Shown: positions 1 through 7,975 of the stretch, piece by piece | Numbering within the stretch: the first letter of the stretch is position 1 | Layout of the letters: every line of letters starts with the position of its first letter | Source: an uncultured Eubacteriales bacterium | GTDB taxonomy: Bacteria > Bacillota > Clostridia > Christensenellales > Aristaeellaceae | Reading direction: 5' to 3' | Assembly (NCBI GenBank): GCA_944353735.1 | Contig: CALVPU010000131.1 | Span: forward strand, 1-8,824 | DNA length: 8,824 nt | Made by a program: the position numbers and the translations under genes | The notes under the pieces: model-generated | Told to the model about the DNA's origin: nothing | What the model saw: only the letters and a program-made list of their open reading frames with translations | The model's database searches: none

Positions 1-876
1 ACCACCTTGATTTTGGAAAGCCTGGTGCCGGGACTGGAGGCCCTGTTTTATGGAAAGAACCTGCCGGAGCATGTGCGCTCCATAGAGGCTCCCGGACTGA
101 AACAGGTAAAGCTGATTGACGCCACCCCCATTGGTATAAATGTTCGCTCTACGGTGGCCACCTATGCCAATGTTCATGATGAGCTGCGGAAAAATTTTGC
201 CAGGCTGCCCCTTTCCAAACAGCTTGGGTATAAGGCGGGAGATTTCTCCTACAACACCGGCAGGCTGCGCTGCCCCGTCTGCGACGGCACCGGCACGATC
301 AGCCTGGACGTGCAGTTTCTGCCCGACGTCGACATTCCCTGCCCCGCCTGCCGCGGCGCGCGCTATGGCAAGGACGCCGGCAAGGTGCGCTGGCAGGGCA
401 AGTCCGGGCGCTCGTGCACGCTGCCGGAATTGATGGCGATGGACGTGCGCACCGCGCTGGAAACCTGCGCCGGCATGAAGCTCGTCTGCCAGCGGCTGCA
501 GGTGCTGGCGGACCTCGGCCTCGGCTACCTGACCCTCGGCGAGGAGACGCCCAGCCTCTCCGGCGGCGAGGCGCAGCGCCTCAAGCTCGCCAGCGAGATG
601 GGCCGATCGCAGGCGGACAGCGTGTTCGTGTTCGACGAGCCGACCATCGGCCTGCATCCCCTCGACGTGCGCACCCTGCTGGGCGTGTTCCAAACCCTCA
701 TCGACCACGGCGCCACGGTGGTGGTCATCGAGCACGACCTCGACGTCATCCGCAGCGCCGACTACATCGTCGACATGGGGCCTGAAGGCGGCGCCGCCGG
801 CGGGCGCATCGTCGCTTCCGGCACGCCCGAGGACATCCGCCGCTGCCCTGAAAGCCGCACGGGCCGCTTCCTCTGA
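1..876 (+). CDS. UvrA-family ABC ATPase, small-paralogue (UvrA2/DrrC-like) type, C-terminal part
   Basis: The reading frame is already open at base 1, so the start lies outside the window; 291 codons of the C-terminal part are present, ending in TGA. The family consists of dimeric ABC ATPases that bind damaged or drug-bound DNA. Counting from the first codon, the visible parts are: an IDATPIG segment (about 39-45), a zinc finger CPVC-X19-CPAC (residues 91-117, four cysteines intact), the ABC signature LSGGEAQ (about 186-192), Walker B VFVFDEPTIGLHP (about 208-220), and the H-loop VIEHDLDVI. The wording around the zinc finger (YNTGRLRCPVC, SLDVQFLPDVDIPC) and FDEPTIGLHPLDV match, from memory, the smaller UvrA paralogues of Firmicutes rather than repair UvrA, which usually reads FNVKGGRC and LDEPTTGLH. 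Paralogues of this kind are linked to DNA-damage or DNA-binding-drug tolerance and may work without UvrB. A terminator lies about 210 bases downstream. Codon use changes abruptly near base 240-265 (see findings). The family is certain; the paralogue class is likely. Confidence 0.9.
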   Translation, partial: TTLILESLVPGLEALFYGKNLPEHVRSIEAPGLKQVKLIDATPIGINVRSTVATYANVHDELRKNFARLPLSKQLGYKAGDFSYNTGRLRCPVCDGTGTISLDVQFLPDVDIPCPACRGARYGKDAGKVRWQGKSGRSCTLPELMAMDVRTALETCAGMKLVCQRLQVLADLGLGYLTLGEETPSLSGGEAQRLKLASEMGRSQADSVFVFDEPTIGLHPLDVRTLLGVFQTLIDHGATVVVIEHDLDVIRSADYIVDMGPEGGAAGGRIVASGTPEDIRRCPESRTGRFL

Positions 877-1088
877 CCACGGCAGGCGCGGTGCGGCGGC
901 ATCGGAATGCGCAAGCGCCGCGGCGGGTGCGCCGCGCAGGGACGCGGGTCGCCGCATGCGGGACGTCGCGGACTCCACATGGGGACGTAGCGCGCCGCGT
1001 CGAAGCGGCGGAACCTTTCCCCGCAACCCCGCCGGCAGGCGATTCTCCTATCGCGGCGGCGCGCAAGACCAATCCTGCCTCCGCAAAC

Positions 1089-1138
1089 GCAGGACCGGAG
1101 GGGCGTCCATCCACACGCCCTTCCGGTCCTGCATTTTT
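1089..1138 (+). terminator. Strong rho-independent terminator downstream of the UvrA-like gene
   Basis: The arms at 1089-1106 and 1115-1132 pair over 18 bp, with one G-T pair, around an 8-base loop. The outer 11 bp are perfect (GCAGGACCGGA with TCCGGTCCTGC). The stem is followed by ATTTTT on the plus strand, so it should stop transcription from the left. An A-run lies on the far side for minus-strand transcripts, but the T-run in that direction is only TTT, so it would be a weaker stop for tsaD. It sits 212 bases after the UvrA-like stop codon, leaving a long untranslated tail in which I see no gene. Confidence 0.85.
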
Positions 1139-1158
1139 GAATGATTTCGCTCGCGCCT

Positions 1159-1218
1159 CGCGCGCACGTTGCCGGCGCTGCTTCTCCCGCGCAGCCGCTT
1201 CGCCCGCTCTTCCCGAGC
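1159..1218 (+). repeat. Exact 60-bp direct repeat, copy 1
   Basis: The 60 bases here are identical to 1342-1401, at an offset of 183 bp. The block begins CGCGCGCACGTTGCCGGCG and ends CTCTTCCCGAGC. Identity stops abruptly on both sides (T versus C before, G versus A after). A third, partial copy of its inner part (24 bases, one mismatch) is at 1419-1442. Confidence 0.95.
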
Positions 1219-1223
1219 GGCGC

Positions 1224-1250
1224 GCCGCTTCCCGCGCCTTGCCCGCGCGC
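1224..1250 (+). repeat. Second repeat block of the field (27/28 bp), copy 1
   Basis: This 27-base block (GCCGCTTCCCGCGCC then TTGCCCGCGCGC) recurs at 1291-1318 with one substitution and one inserted T. The two blocks flank the AT-rich island at about 1267-1288, so the field has the order 60-mer, 27-mer, AT island, 28-mer, 60-mer. Confidence 0.85.
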
Positions 1251-1290
1251 TTCTCTCATTGCCGTGGATATTTAATCATTGATTGATACA

Positions 1291-1318
1291 GCCGCTTTCC
1301 CGCGCTTTGCCCGCGCGC
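1291..1318 (+). repeat. Second repeat block of the field (27/28 bp), copy 2
   Basis: Partner of 1224-1250, one base longer. It starts GCCGCTTTCCCGCGC and ends TTTGCCCGCGCGC, and leads within 25 bases into the second 60-bp repeat. Confidence 0.85.
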
Positions 1319-1341
1319 ACGTGCGCCGTCCTTCCGCGCCC

Positions 1342-1401
1342 CGCGCGCACGTTGCCGGCGCTGCTTCTCCCGCGCAGCCGCTTCGCCCGCTCTTCCCGAG
1401 C
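1342..1401 (+). repeat. Exact 60-bp direct repeat, copy 2
   Basis: Identical to 1159-1218. After it the sequence diverges, then repeats the inner 24 bases of the block with one mismatch at 1419-1442 before reaching the tsaD stop codon. It lies downstream of tsaD, so it is transcribed only if tsaD transcripts run on. Confidence 0.95.
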
Positions 1402-1479
1402 AGTGCGCCGCGCGCGCCTTGCCGGCGCTGCTTTTCCCGCGCCTGCGCGCCTGGGATGCCGACGCCGTTCCTTTCGCCG

Positions 1480-2553
1480 CTATTCTTCAAACATGCGCAG
1501 GGCGGGCAGGGCGTTGCAGTCCAGCTCCGCGAGCTCGCCGGACATCAGCCGGTAGAAGCCCGCCGCGCCGATCATCACGGCGTTGTCGGTGCACAGCCGC
1601 TTGGGCGGAATGTATACTTCCAGTCCAGCCGCCTCGCCGCGCCGCGCCAGCTCCCTGCGCAGCAGCGAGTTCGCCGCCACGCCGCCCGCTACCGCCACGC
1701 GCTTTGCGCCCGCGTCCAGCGCCGCCGCCAGCGTCTTGTCCACCAGCAGGTCCACCACGCAGCGCCGGAACGACGCCGCCCAGTCCTTCGCCACGATCGG
1801 CTGACCCTGCTGGCGCAGCCGGTGCGCCTGATTGATGACCGCCGTCTTCAGCCCGCTGAACGAAAAATCGTACTTCCCCTGCGTGTGCGGGTGCGGGAAG
1901 GCGTAGGCGGCATCGTCGCCCTCCTCCGCCAGCTTGTCCAGCAGCGGGCCGCCAGGATAGGGAATGCCGGGCACGCGCGCGACCTTGTCAAACGCCTCGC
2001 CGGCGGCGTCGTCCGTGGTGCCGCCGAGCAGCCGGTACTGCCCATAGCGCTCCACGCTGACGATGTGGCTGTGCCCGCCCGACGCCACCAGACAGACAAA
2101 CGGCGGCTCGAGCGACGGATGCGCCACGTAGTTCGCGCTCACGTGACCCTCGATGTGGTTTACCGCCACCAGCGGCTTGTCCGCCGCGTACGCCAGCCCC
2201 TTCGCCCAGCTCACGCCCGTCAGCAGCGCGCCGACCAGCCCGGGCCCATGCGTCACCGCCACGGCGTCAATCGCCTCCAGCGTCAGCCCCGCTTCCTGCA
2301 GCGCAACGTCCAGCAGCGGGTCCAGCGCCTCCACGTGCATCCGCGAGGCGATCTCCGGCACCACGCCGCCATACAGCGCGTGCACGTCGATCTGCGAGGC
2401 GATGGCGTTCGACCGCTCAATCCTGCCGTTCTCCACCACCGCGATCGCCGTCTCGTCGCACGAGCTCTCCACCGCCAGCACCGTCGCCGCGCCCCGCCGC
2501 ATCAGCGCGTCCGCCTTCCGGCGCATCCGCGCCGCGTAGCTCATCGCTTCCAT
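1480..2553 (-). CDS. tsaD: tRNA N6-adenosine threonylcarbamoyltransferase TsaD
   Basis: TsaD, with TsaB and TsaE, transfers the threonylcarbamoyl group from the TsaC product to A37 of tRNAs reading ANN codons (t6A), in the cytoplasm. The 357-residue product shows VLAVESSCDET (25-35), the metal-binding HIEGH (133-137), the SGGHSH loop (158-163), a second nucleotide-binding stretch VAVAGGVAANS (287-297), and CTDNAVMIGAAG (321-332), whose Asp323 completes the metal site. All key residues are present. The chosen ATG at 2553 follows GGGAGG with 7 bases between, and gives an N-terminal tail of about 20 residues beyond the usual family start. The next ATG (2544) forms a classic ATGA overlap with the stop of the upstream gene and is almost as likely; ATG 2502 would give a family-typical N-terminus. 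In each of the first two cases the gene overlaps the DUF1461 gene and should be translationally coupled to it. Confidence 0.97.
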   Translation of the reverse strand: MEAMSYAARMRRKADALMRRGAATVLAVESSCDETAIAVVENGRIERSNAIASQIDVHALYGGVVPEIASRMHVEALDPLLDVALQEAGLTLEAIDAVAVTHGPGLVGALLTGVSWAKGLAYAADKPLVAVNHIEGHVSANYVAHPSLEPPFVCLVASGGHSHIVSVERYGQYRLLGGTTDDAAGEAFDKVARVPGIPYPGGPLLDKLAEEGDDAAYAFPHPHTQGKYDFSFSGLKTAVINQAHRLRQQGQPIVAKDWAASFRRCVVDLLVDKTLAAALDAGAKRVAVAGGVAANSLLRRELARRGEAAGLEVYIPPKRLCTDNAVMIGAAGFYRLMSGELAELDCNALPALRMFEE

Positions 2554-3230
2554 CCCTTGTCCTCCCTTCCGCGCCGCGTGCACAGCGTCGCCACGCCCGC
2601 TACCGCCGCGATCCATGCCAGCCCCAGCGCGCCAATCCGCGCCGCCATCGCCATGAACATGCTCTGCGGACAGATGCGAATCAGCAGGTCCGTGCGCGGG
2701 TCCAGCAACCACAGGTCGTTCGTGAACAGCATCTCGTGAAAGAAATTGAACGCCGCGTTGAAGTCCAGCGCCGCCCAGCCCGCAAACAGCCCCAGCGGCA
2801 CAAGCAGCAGCGCCGGCGCAATCCACGCCGCCCGCCGCACCTTCCTCCGGTCCCGCGCCAACCGCGCGCCCGCCGCAATCGCCGCCGCGCCGCCCAGCGC
2901 CAGCACCGCAATCGCCGCGCGCAGCGCCGCAAACAGCTTCCGGCAGTCCTCCATGTGCGTCAGCTCCCGCGCGTTAAACGCCGGCTGCTCCGCGCCAAAC
3001 ACCTCCGCCCGCAGCCCCTCCAGCGCCCCCGCGTCGCCCTTCAGGCACGCCGCCAGCGCGCCGTCCAGCCGCTTCAGCGTCTCCTCCGAGATGCCCGCGT
3101 CCGCCAAAATCCCCGCGTCCATCTGCAGCGCAAAGTACAGCTCCGCGTCCGTCCCTACCCCGTAAAACACCGCCAGCACGCCCGCCAGCATCACCGCGCA
3201 AAACCCCAGCGCCATCAGCAGCACGCGCAC
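2541..3230 (-). CDS. DUF1461/TIGR01906-type integral membrane protein
   Basis: This 229-residue protein has about four hydrophobic spans, near residues 2-24, 103-122, 134-155 and 193-217, with a charged loop between the first two. Conserved-looking features are FNARELTHMEDC (85-96) and the run FHEMLFTNDLWLLDPRTD (164-181), continuing LLIRICPQ. From memory the second run is the hallmark of the DUF1461 (TIGR01906) membrane family, whose function is unknown. The start is GTG, preceded by AAAGGAGG about 10 bases away; no in-frame ATG is better placed. Its TGA overlaps the ATG of the following tsaD, so the two genes form one translational unit. What it has to do with t6A synthesis, if anything, is not evident. 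The region upstream is dense in palindromes and carries only a weak candidate promoter. Confidence 0.82.
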   Translation of the reverse strand: MRVLLMALGFCAVMLAGVLAVFYGVGTDAELYFALQMDAGILADAGISEETLKRLDGALAACLKGDAGALEGLRAEVFGAEQPAFNARELTHMEDCRKLFAALRAAIAVLALGGAAAIAAGARLARDRRKVRRAAWIAPALLLVPLGLFAGWAALDFNAAFNFFHEMLFTNDLWLLDPRTDLLIRICPQSMFMAMAARIGALGLAWIAAVAGVATLCTRRGREDKGWKR

Positions 3231-3240
3231 GATGAAAGCA

Positions 3241-3248
3241 CCTCCTTT
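3241..3248 (-). promoter_or_regulatory. Strong ribosome binding site fixing the GTG start of the DUF1461 gene
   Basis: On the minus strand the sequence reads AAAGGAGGTGCTTTCATC and then GTG. AAAGGAGG is near-perfect complementarity to the 16S rRNA 3' end, with 10 bases before the start (8 if the following TG is counted). It decides for GTG at 3230 over the later ATG. Confidence 0.8.
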
Positions 3249-3273
3249 GATGGGGTTACTGTCAAGAGGGGAC

Positions 3274-3413
3274 GGCAGGGGGCTCTGCCCCCTGCACCCC
3301 CGCCAAAGGGTCTGAGACCCTTTGGAATCCCGCTTATGCAGCGCATTTCATGCGCTGCAGAGGGAAAAGATTATCTATTCGTTTCTATTCGGGGCAAATC
3401 CCGCCGGGAGGCG
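3274..3413 (+). repeat. Composite four-hairpin repeat, copy A (fourth hairpin cut short)
   Basis: Hairpin 1: arms 3275-3283 and 3287-3295 (GCAGGGGGC / GCCCCCTGC, loop TCT). Hairpin 2: arms 3303-3313 and 3315-3325 (CCAAAGGGTCT / AGACCCTTTGG, perfect). The link AATCCCGCTTAT follows. Hairpin 3: arms 3338-3346 and 3350-3358 (GCAGCGCAT / ATGCGCTGC, loop TTC). After a less conserved A+T-rich segment, the sequence GTTTCTATTCGGGGCAAATC enters hairpin 4. Only its left arm and loop are present, because copy B begins at once. Confidence 0.9.
3370..3397 (-). promoter_or_regulatory. Weak candidate promoter inside repeat copy A
   Basis: On the minus strand TTGCCC (3397-3392) and GATAAT (3375-3370) are 16 bases apart. 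This is the only plausible -35/-10 pair that I find ahead of the DUF1461-tsaD pair. The match to consensus is modest. A perfect TTGACA at 3265-3260 has no -10 partner at the right distance. If real, the transcript would include hairpins 3, 2 and 1 of repeat copy A in its leader. Confidence 0.3.
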
Positions 3414-3564
3414 GCAGGGGGCGCCGCCCCCCTGCACCCCCGCCAAAGGGTCTGAGACCCTTTGGAATCCCACTTATGCAGCGCATTTCATGCGCTGCGG
3501 AGGGAAAGAAATTATTTACGTTTCTACCTGGGGCAAGTCCCGCCGGGAGGCGGCGGGATTTGCT
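3414..3564 (+). repeat. Composite four-hairpin repeat, copy B (complete)
   Basis: Copy B is a direct repeat of copy A at a 140-bp offset. Hairpin 1: arms 3414-3421 and 3428-3435. Hairpin 2: 3443-3453 and 3455-3465, identical to copy A. Hairpin 3: 3478-3486 and 3490-3498, identical to copy A. Hairpin 4 is complete: CAAGTCCCGCC at 3534-3544 pairs with GGCGGGATTTG at 3552-3562 (one G-T pair) around the loop GGGAGGC. The segment between hairpins 3 and 4 is the most divergent from copy A, while the hairpins are the best conserved. Confidence 0.9.
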
Positions 3565-3596
3565 GTTTTGGGGCGCTGGATTGGGAGCGGGCAGCT

Positions 3597-3625
3597 GTCG
3601 TGGGCGACGGAGGGTCGCCCACGAC
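3597..3625. repeat. Perfect 12-bp-arm hairpin (GTCGTGGGCGAC type), copy 1
   Basis: GTCGTGGGCGAC (3597-3608) and GTCGCCCACGAC (3614-3625) are exact reverse complements around the loop GGAGG. No T-run follows on either strand. A partly decayed second copy lies at 3679-3695. Confidence 0.85.
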
Positions 3626-3678
3626 GCCGGGGTAAGGCGGGACGACAGACGGCTGCACACAACACGAGACCTGAGTTC

Positions 3679-3695
3679 GGCGACGAAGGGTCGCC
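3679..3695. repeat. Partial hairpin of the same type, copy 2
   Basis: GGCGAC (3679-3684) and GTCGCC (3690-3695) pair around GAAGG. The sequence GGGTCGCCCATGACG continues the match to copy 1 on the right arm, while the outer left arm has lost pairing. About 80 bases separate it from copy 1, with no evident gene between. Confidence 0.6.
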
Positions 3696-3801
3696 CATGA
3701 CGTCGAGATGGGATGGGGGATGATGCGAGGCGTTATCCCTATGCCGATTTCCTGCACGTTTCCCTTGCCGCCATGCCTTCTCCGAATCCTCCGTCCCCAT
3801 C

Positions 3802-3960
3802 CAGCAAATCCCGCCGCCTCCCGGCGGGATTTGCCCCGGGTAGAAACGCATGCCCATCATCTCCACCCCCGCGATGCGCATGCGCATCGCGCGCAGTGGG
3901 ATTCTCAAGGGTCTCAGACCCTTGAGCGGGGGGTTCCAAGGGGGACAGCGTCCCCCTTGG
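3802..3960 (-). repeat. Composite four-hairpin repeat, copy C (inverted)
   Basis: Read on the minus strand, the order is the same as in copies A and B. Hairpin 1: 3960-3950 with 3946-3936 (CCAAGGGGGAC / GTCCCCCTTGG, loop GCT). Hairpin 2: 3926-3916 with 3914-3904 (CTCAAGGGTCT / AGACCCTTGAG). Then AATCCCACT. Hairpin 3: 3890-3871, the perfect 20-base palindrome GCGATGCGCATGCGCATCGC. Then GTTTCTACCCGGGGCAAATC. Hairpin 4: 3834-3823 with 3815-3804, perfect 12-bp arms (GCAAATCCCGCC / GGCGGGATTTGC). The copy starts five bases after the prfB stop codon, so hairpin 1 may also protect or end the prfB message, although no T-run follows. Confidence 0.88.
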
Positions 3961-3965
3961 CAGTG

Positions 3966-5072
3966 TCAGAGCTTTTGTAGGTAGCTGGTGACGAAGCCTT
4001 CGAGCTGACCGTCCATGACGGCGTTGACGTCGCCCATTTCGTAGCCGGTGCGGTGGTCCTTGACGAGGGTGTAGGGCTGGAATACGTAGGAGCGGATCTG
4101 GCTGCCCCACTCGATCTTTTTCAGCTCGCCCTTGATTTCGCCCATCTGTTCCTGGCGCTGCTGTTCGCGCAATTCGGCGAGGCGGGCGCGGAGCCAGATG
4201 AAGCACATTTCCTTGTTCTGGACCTGGCTGCGTTCGTTCTGGCATTGGACGACGATGCCGGTGGGGATATGGGTAATGCGGACGGCGGAGTCGGTGCGGT
4301 TGACGTGCTGACCGCCGGCGCCGGAAGCGCGGTAGGTGTCAATGCGCAGGTCCTCGGGGCGAATCTCGATTTCGGCGTCGTCCTCGATGATGGGGGAGAC
4401 GTCGAGGGAGGCGAAGGAGGTATGGCGGCGGGCGTTGGCGTCGAAGGGGGAGATGCGCACGAGGCGATGGACGCCGCGCTCGGACTTGAGGTAGCCGTAG
4501 GCATAATCGCCGGTGACCTCGAAGGTAACGGACTTGATGCCGGCCTCATCGCCGTCGAGCATGTCGAGCTCGCGGACGGCAAAGCCCATGCGCTCGCAGA
4601 AGCGGGTGTACATGCGATAGAGCATCTGGGTCCAGTCCTGCGCCTCGGTGCCGCCGGCGCCGGCGTGGAGGGAGAGGATGCAGTTGCAGCCGTCGTACTC
4701 GCCGGTGAGCAATGTCTGCAGGCGCAGGGTTTCGAGGTCCTCCTTGAGGGAGGCGAAGTCGCGGCGGATGTCCTCGACGGCGTCGTGGTCGTCGGCCTCG
4801 TCGGCGAGCTCCATGAGCACCTCGACGTCGTCGGCGCGGGCGGTGAGCTGTTCAAAGTGCTGAATGCGGCGCTCGACGCTGCTGGCCTTGGCGGAGATCT
4901 TCTGGGCGCGCTCGGTGTCGTCCCAGAATCCGGGCGAACCCATGTCCTCCTGATATTCGGTCAGCTGCTCGCGCAGATGGTCGATCTGCAGCGATTCCTC
5001 GGCCTCGGCGAGCATGCGGCGCACCTCTGCCAGATCCTGCATAAAGCCTTCCATTTCGATCATGCGATTCAT
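3966..5072 (-). CDS. prfB: Peptide chain release factor 2 (RF2)
   Basis: RF2 recognises UGA and UAA stop codons on the ribosome and triggers peptide release. The 368-residue product shows the coiled N-terminal domain (to about residue 115), the stop-codon-reading tripeptide SPF (208-210, in RISPFDAN), and the catalytic GGQ (253-255, in GAGGQHVNRTDSAVRITH) with NERSQ downstream. Length matches the family (about 365). Most prfB genes carry an in-frame UGA with a CUUUGA slippery site near codon 25; here the equivalent stretch reads SLQIDHLRE without interruption, so there is no programmed frameshift. The first ATG (5072) has AAAGGA only 3 bases away. ATG 5063, 12 bases from AAAGGA, is an equally good or better start, and ATG 5042 (MQDLAEV, behind GGAAGG) is also possible. 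It lies 99 bases after secA on the same strand, the known secA-prfB arrangement. Confidence 0.97.
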   Translation of the reverse strand: MNRMIEMEGFMQDLAEVRRMLAEAEESLQIDHLREQLTEYQEDMGSPGFWDDTERAQKISAKASSVERRIQHFEQLTARADDVEVLMELADEADDHDAVEDIRRDFASLKEDLETLRLQTLLTGEYDGCNCILSLHAGAGGTEAQDWTQMLYRMYTRFCERMGFAVRELDMLDGDEAGIKSVTFEVTGDYAYGYLKSERGVHRLVRISPFDANARRHTSFASLDVSPIIEDDAEIEIRPEDLRIDTYRASGAGGQHVNRTDSAVRITHIPTGIVVQCQNERSQVQNKEMCFIWLRARLAELREQQRQEQMGEIKGELKKIEWGSQIRSYVFQPYTLVKDHRTGYEMGDVNAVMDGQLEGFVTSYLQKL

Positions 5073-5113
5073 CCATCCTTTCAGGCGCAGGGTCTCGCGC
5101 CGGGTCGATTGGG

Positions 5114-5130
5114 AAAACGCGCATTGCGCG
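5114..5130 (-). terminator. Weak hairpin with T-run between secA and prfB
   Basis: On the minus strand CGCGC and GCGCG pair around AAT, followed by GTTTT... wait-free reading: the stem (5130-5118) is directly followed by TTTTCCC. Five base pairs is short for a terminator, so partial attenuation between secA and prfB is possible, but read-through is the safer assumption. Confidence 0.3.
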
Positions 5131-5171
5131 GGCAGCGCCGTCTCGTCAGCGCGCGGACGCGCCTCGCGGCG

Positions 5172-7910
<2,739 letters not shown>

Positions 7911-7916
7911 TGCGTT

Positions 7917-7921
7917 CCTCC
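7917..7921 (-). promoter_or_regulatory. secA ribosome binding site
   Basis: The minus strand reads ATATGGAGGAACGCA and then ATG. GGAGG with a 6-base spacer selects ATG 7910 and the family-typical N-terminus MLEFVRKLLG. Confidence 0.85.
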
Positions 7922-7931
7922 ATATCGTCAA

Positions 7932-7953
7932 GGCGCGCGCCCCTGCGCGCGCC
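7932..7953 (-). promoter_or_regulatory. Perfect GC-only hairpin in the secA leader
   Basis: GGCGCGCGC (7953-7945) and GCGCGCGCC (7940-7932) pair perfectly around AGGG. All nine pairs are G-C. The hairpin lies between the promoter and the ribosome site, about 10 bases before GGAGG, without a T-run. It could stabilise the message or modulate translation; neither is shown. Confidence 0.6.
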
Positions 7954-7975
7954 GCGGCATTCGAATTCAGCTTGT

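Larger units (their letters stand above)
877..1479. other. Non-coding convergent intergenic region with repeat field
   Basis: These 603 bases separate the converging UvrA-like (+) and tsaD (-) genes. Bases 877-1088 are GC-rich and hold no gene or RNA that I recognise. The terminator follows at 1089-1138. From about 1150 to 1460 the sequence is a low-complexity field built from reused GC-rich blocks such as CGCGGGAAAGCGGC (minus-strand reading), interrupted by a short AT-rich island at about 1267-1288. Short reading frames across it are repeat-driven and have no ribosome site that I can find. Confidence 0.7.
3231..3965. other. 735-bp non-coding region rich in palindromic repeats
   Basis: It separates prfB from the DUF1461 gene, both on the minus strand. 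It holds repeat copies A and B in tandem, a spacer with two copies of a GGCGAC/GTCGCC hairpin, and inverted repeat copy C directly behind the prfB stop codon. Short frames across it encode low-complexity peptides built from the repeats and are not credible genes. No hairpin here is followed by a convincing T-run on either strand. Confidence 0.85.

Noticed and set aside
1272..1490. A 72-codon minus-strand frame downstream of tsaD, and a similar one at 762-1259
   Set aside because: Both share a peptide block only because the 60-bp DNA repeat lies in both. I find no ribosome site, and both overlap better-supported features.
1279..2739. A 486-codon open frame on the plus strand opposite tsaD
   Set aside because: It is antisense to tsaD and encodes an Arg/His/Gln-rich product without any domain; the minus strand is the one with conserved motifs.
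3260..3265. A perfect TTGACA on the minus strand ahead of the DUF1461 gene
   Set aside because: At 16-18 bases downstream the sequence is GGTGCT-like, part of the ribosome site, and not a -10 box.
3303..3325. Palindromes in 3274-3960 as ordinary rho-independent terminators or a CRISPR array
   Set aside because: None is followed by a T-run on either strand. The units are composite palindromes in both orientations at irregular spacing, without the short repeat and unique spacer pattern of CRISPR.
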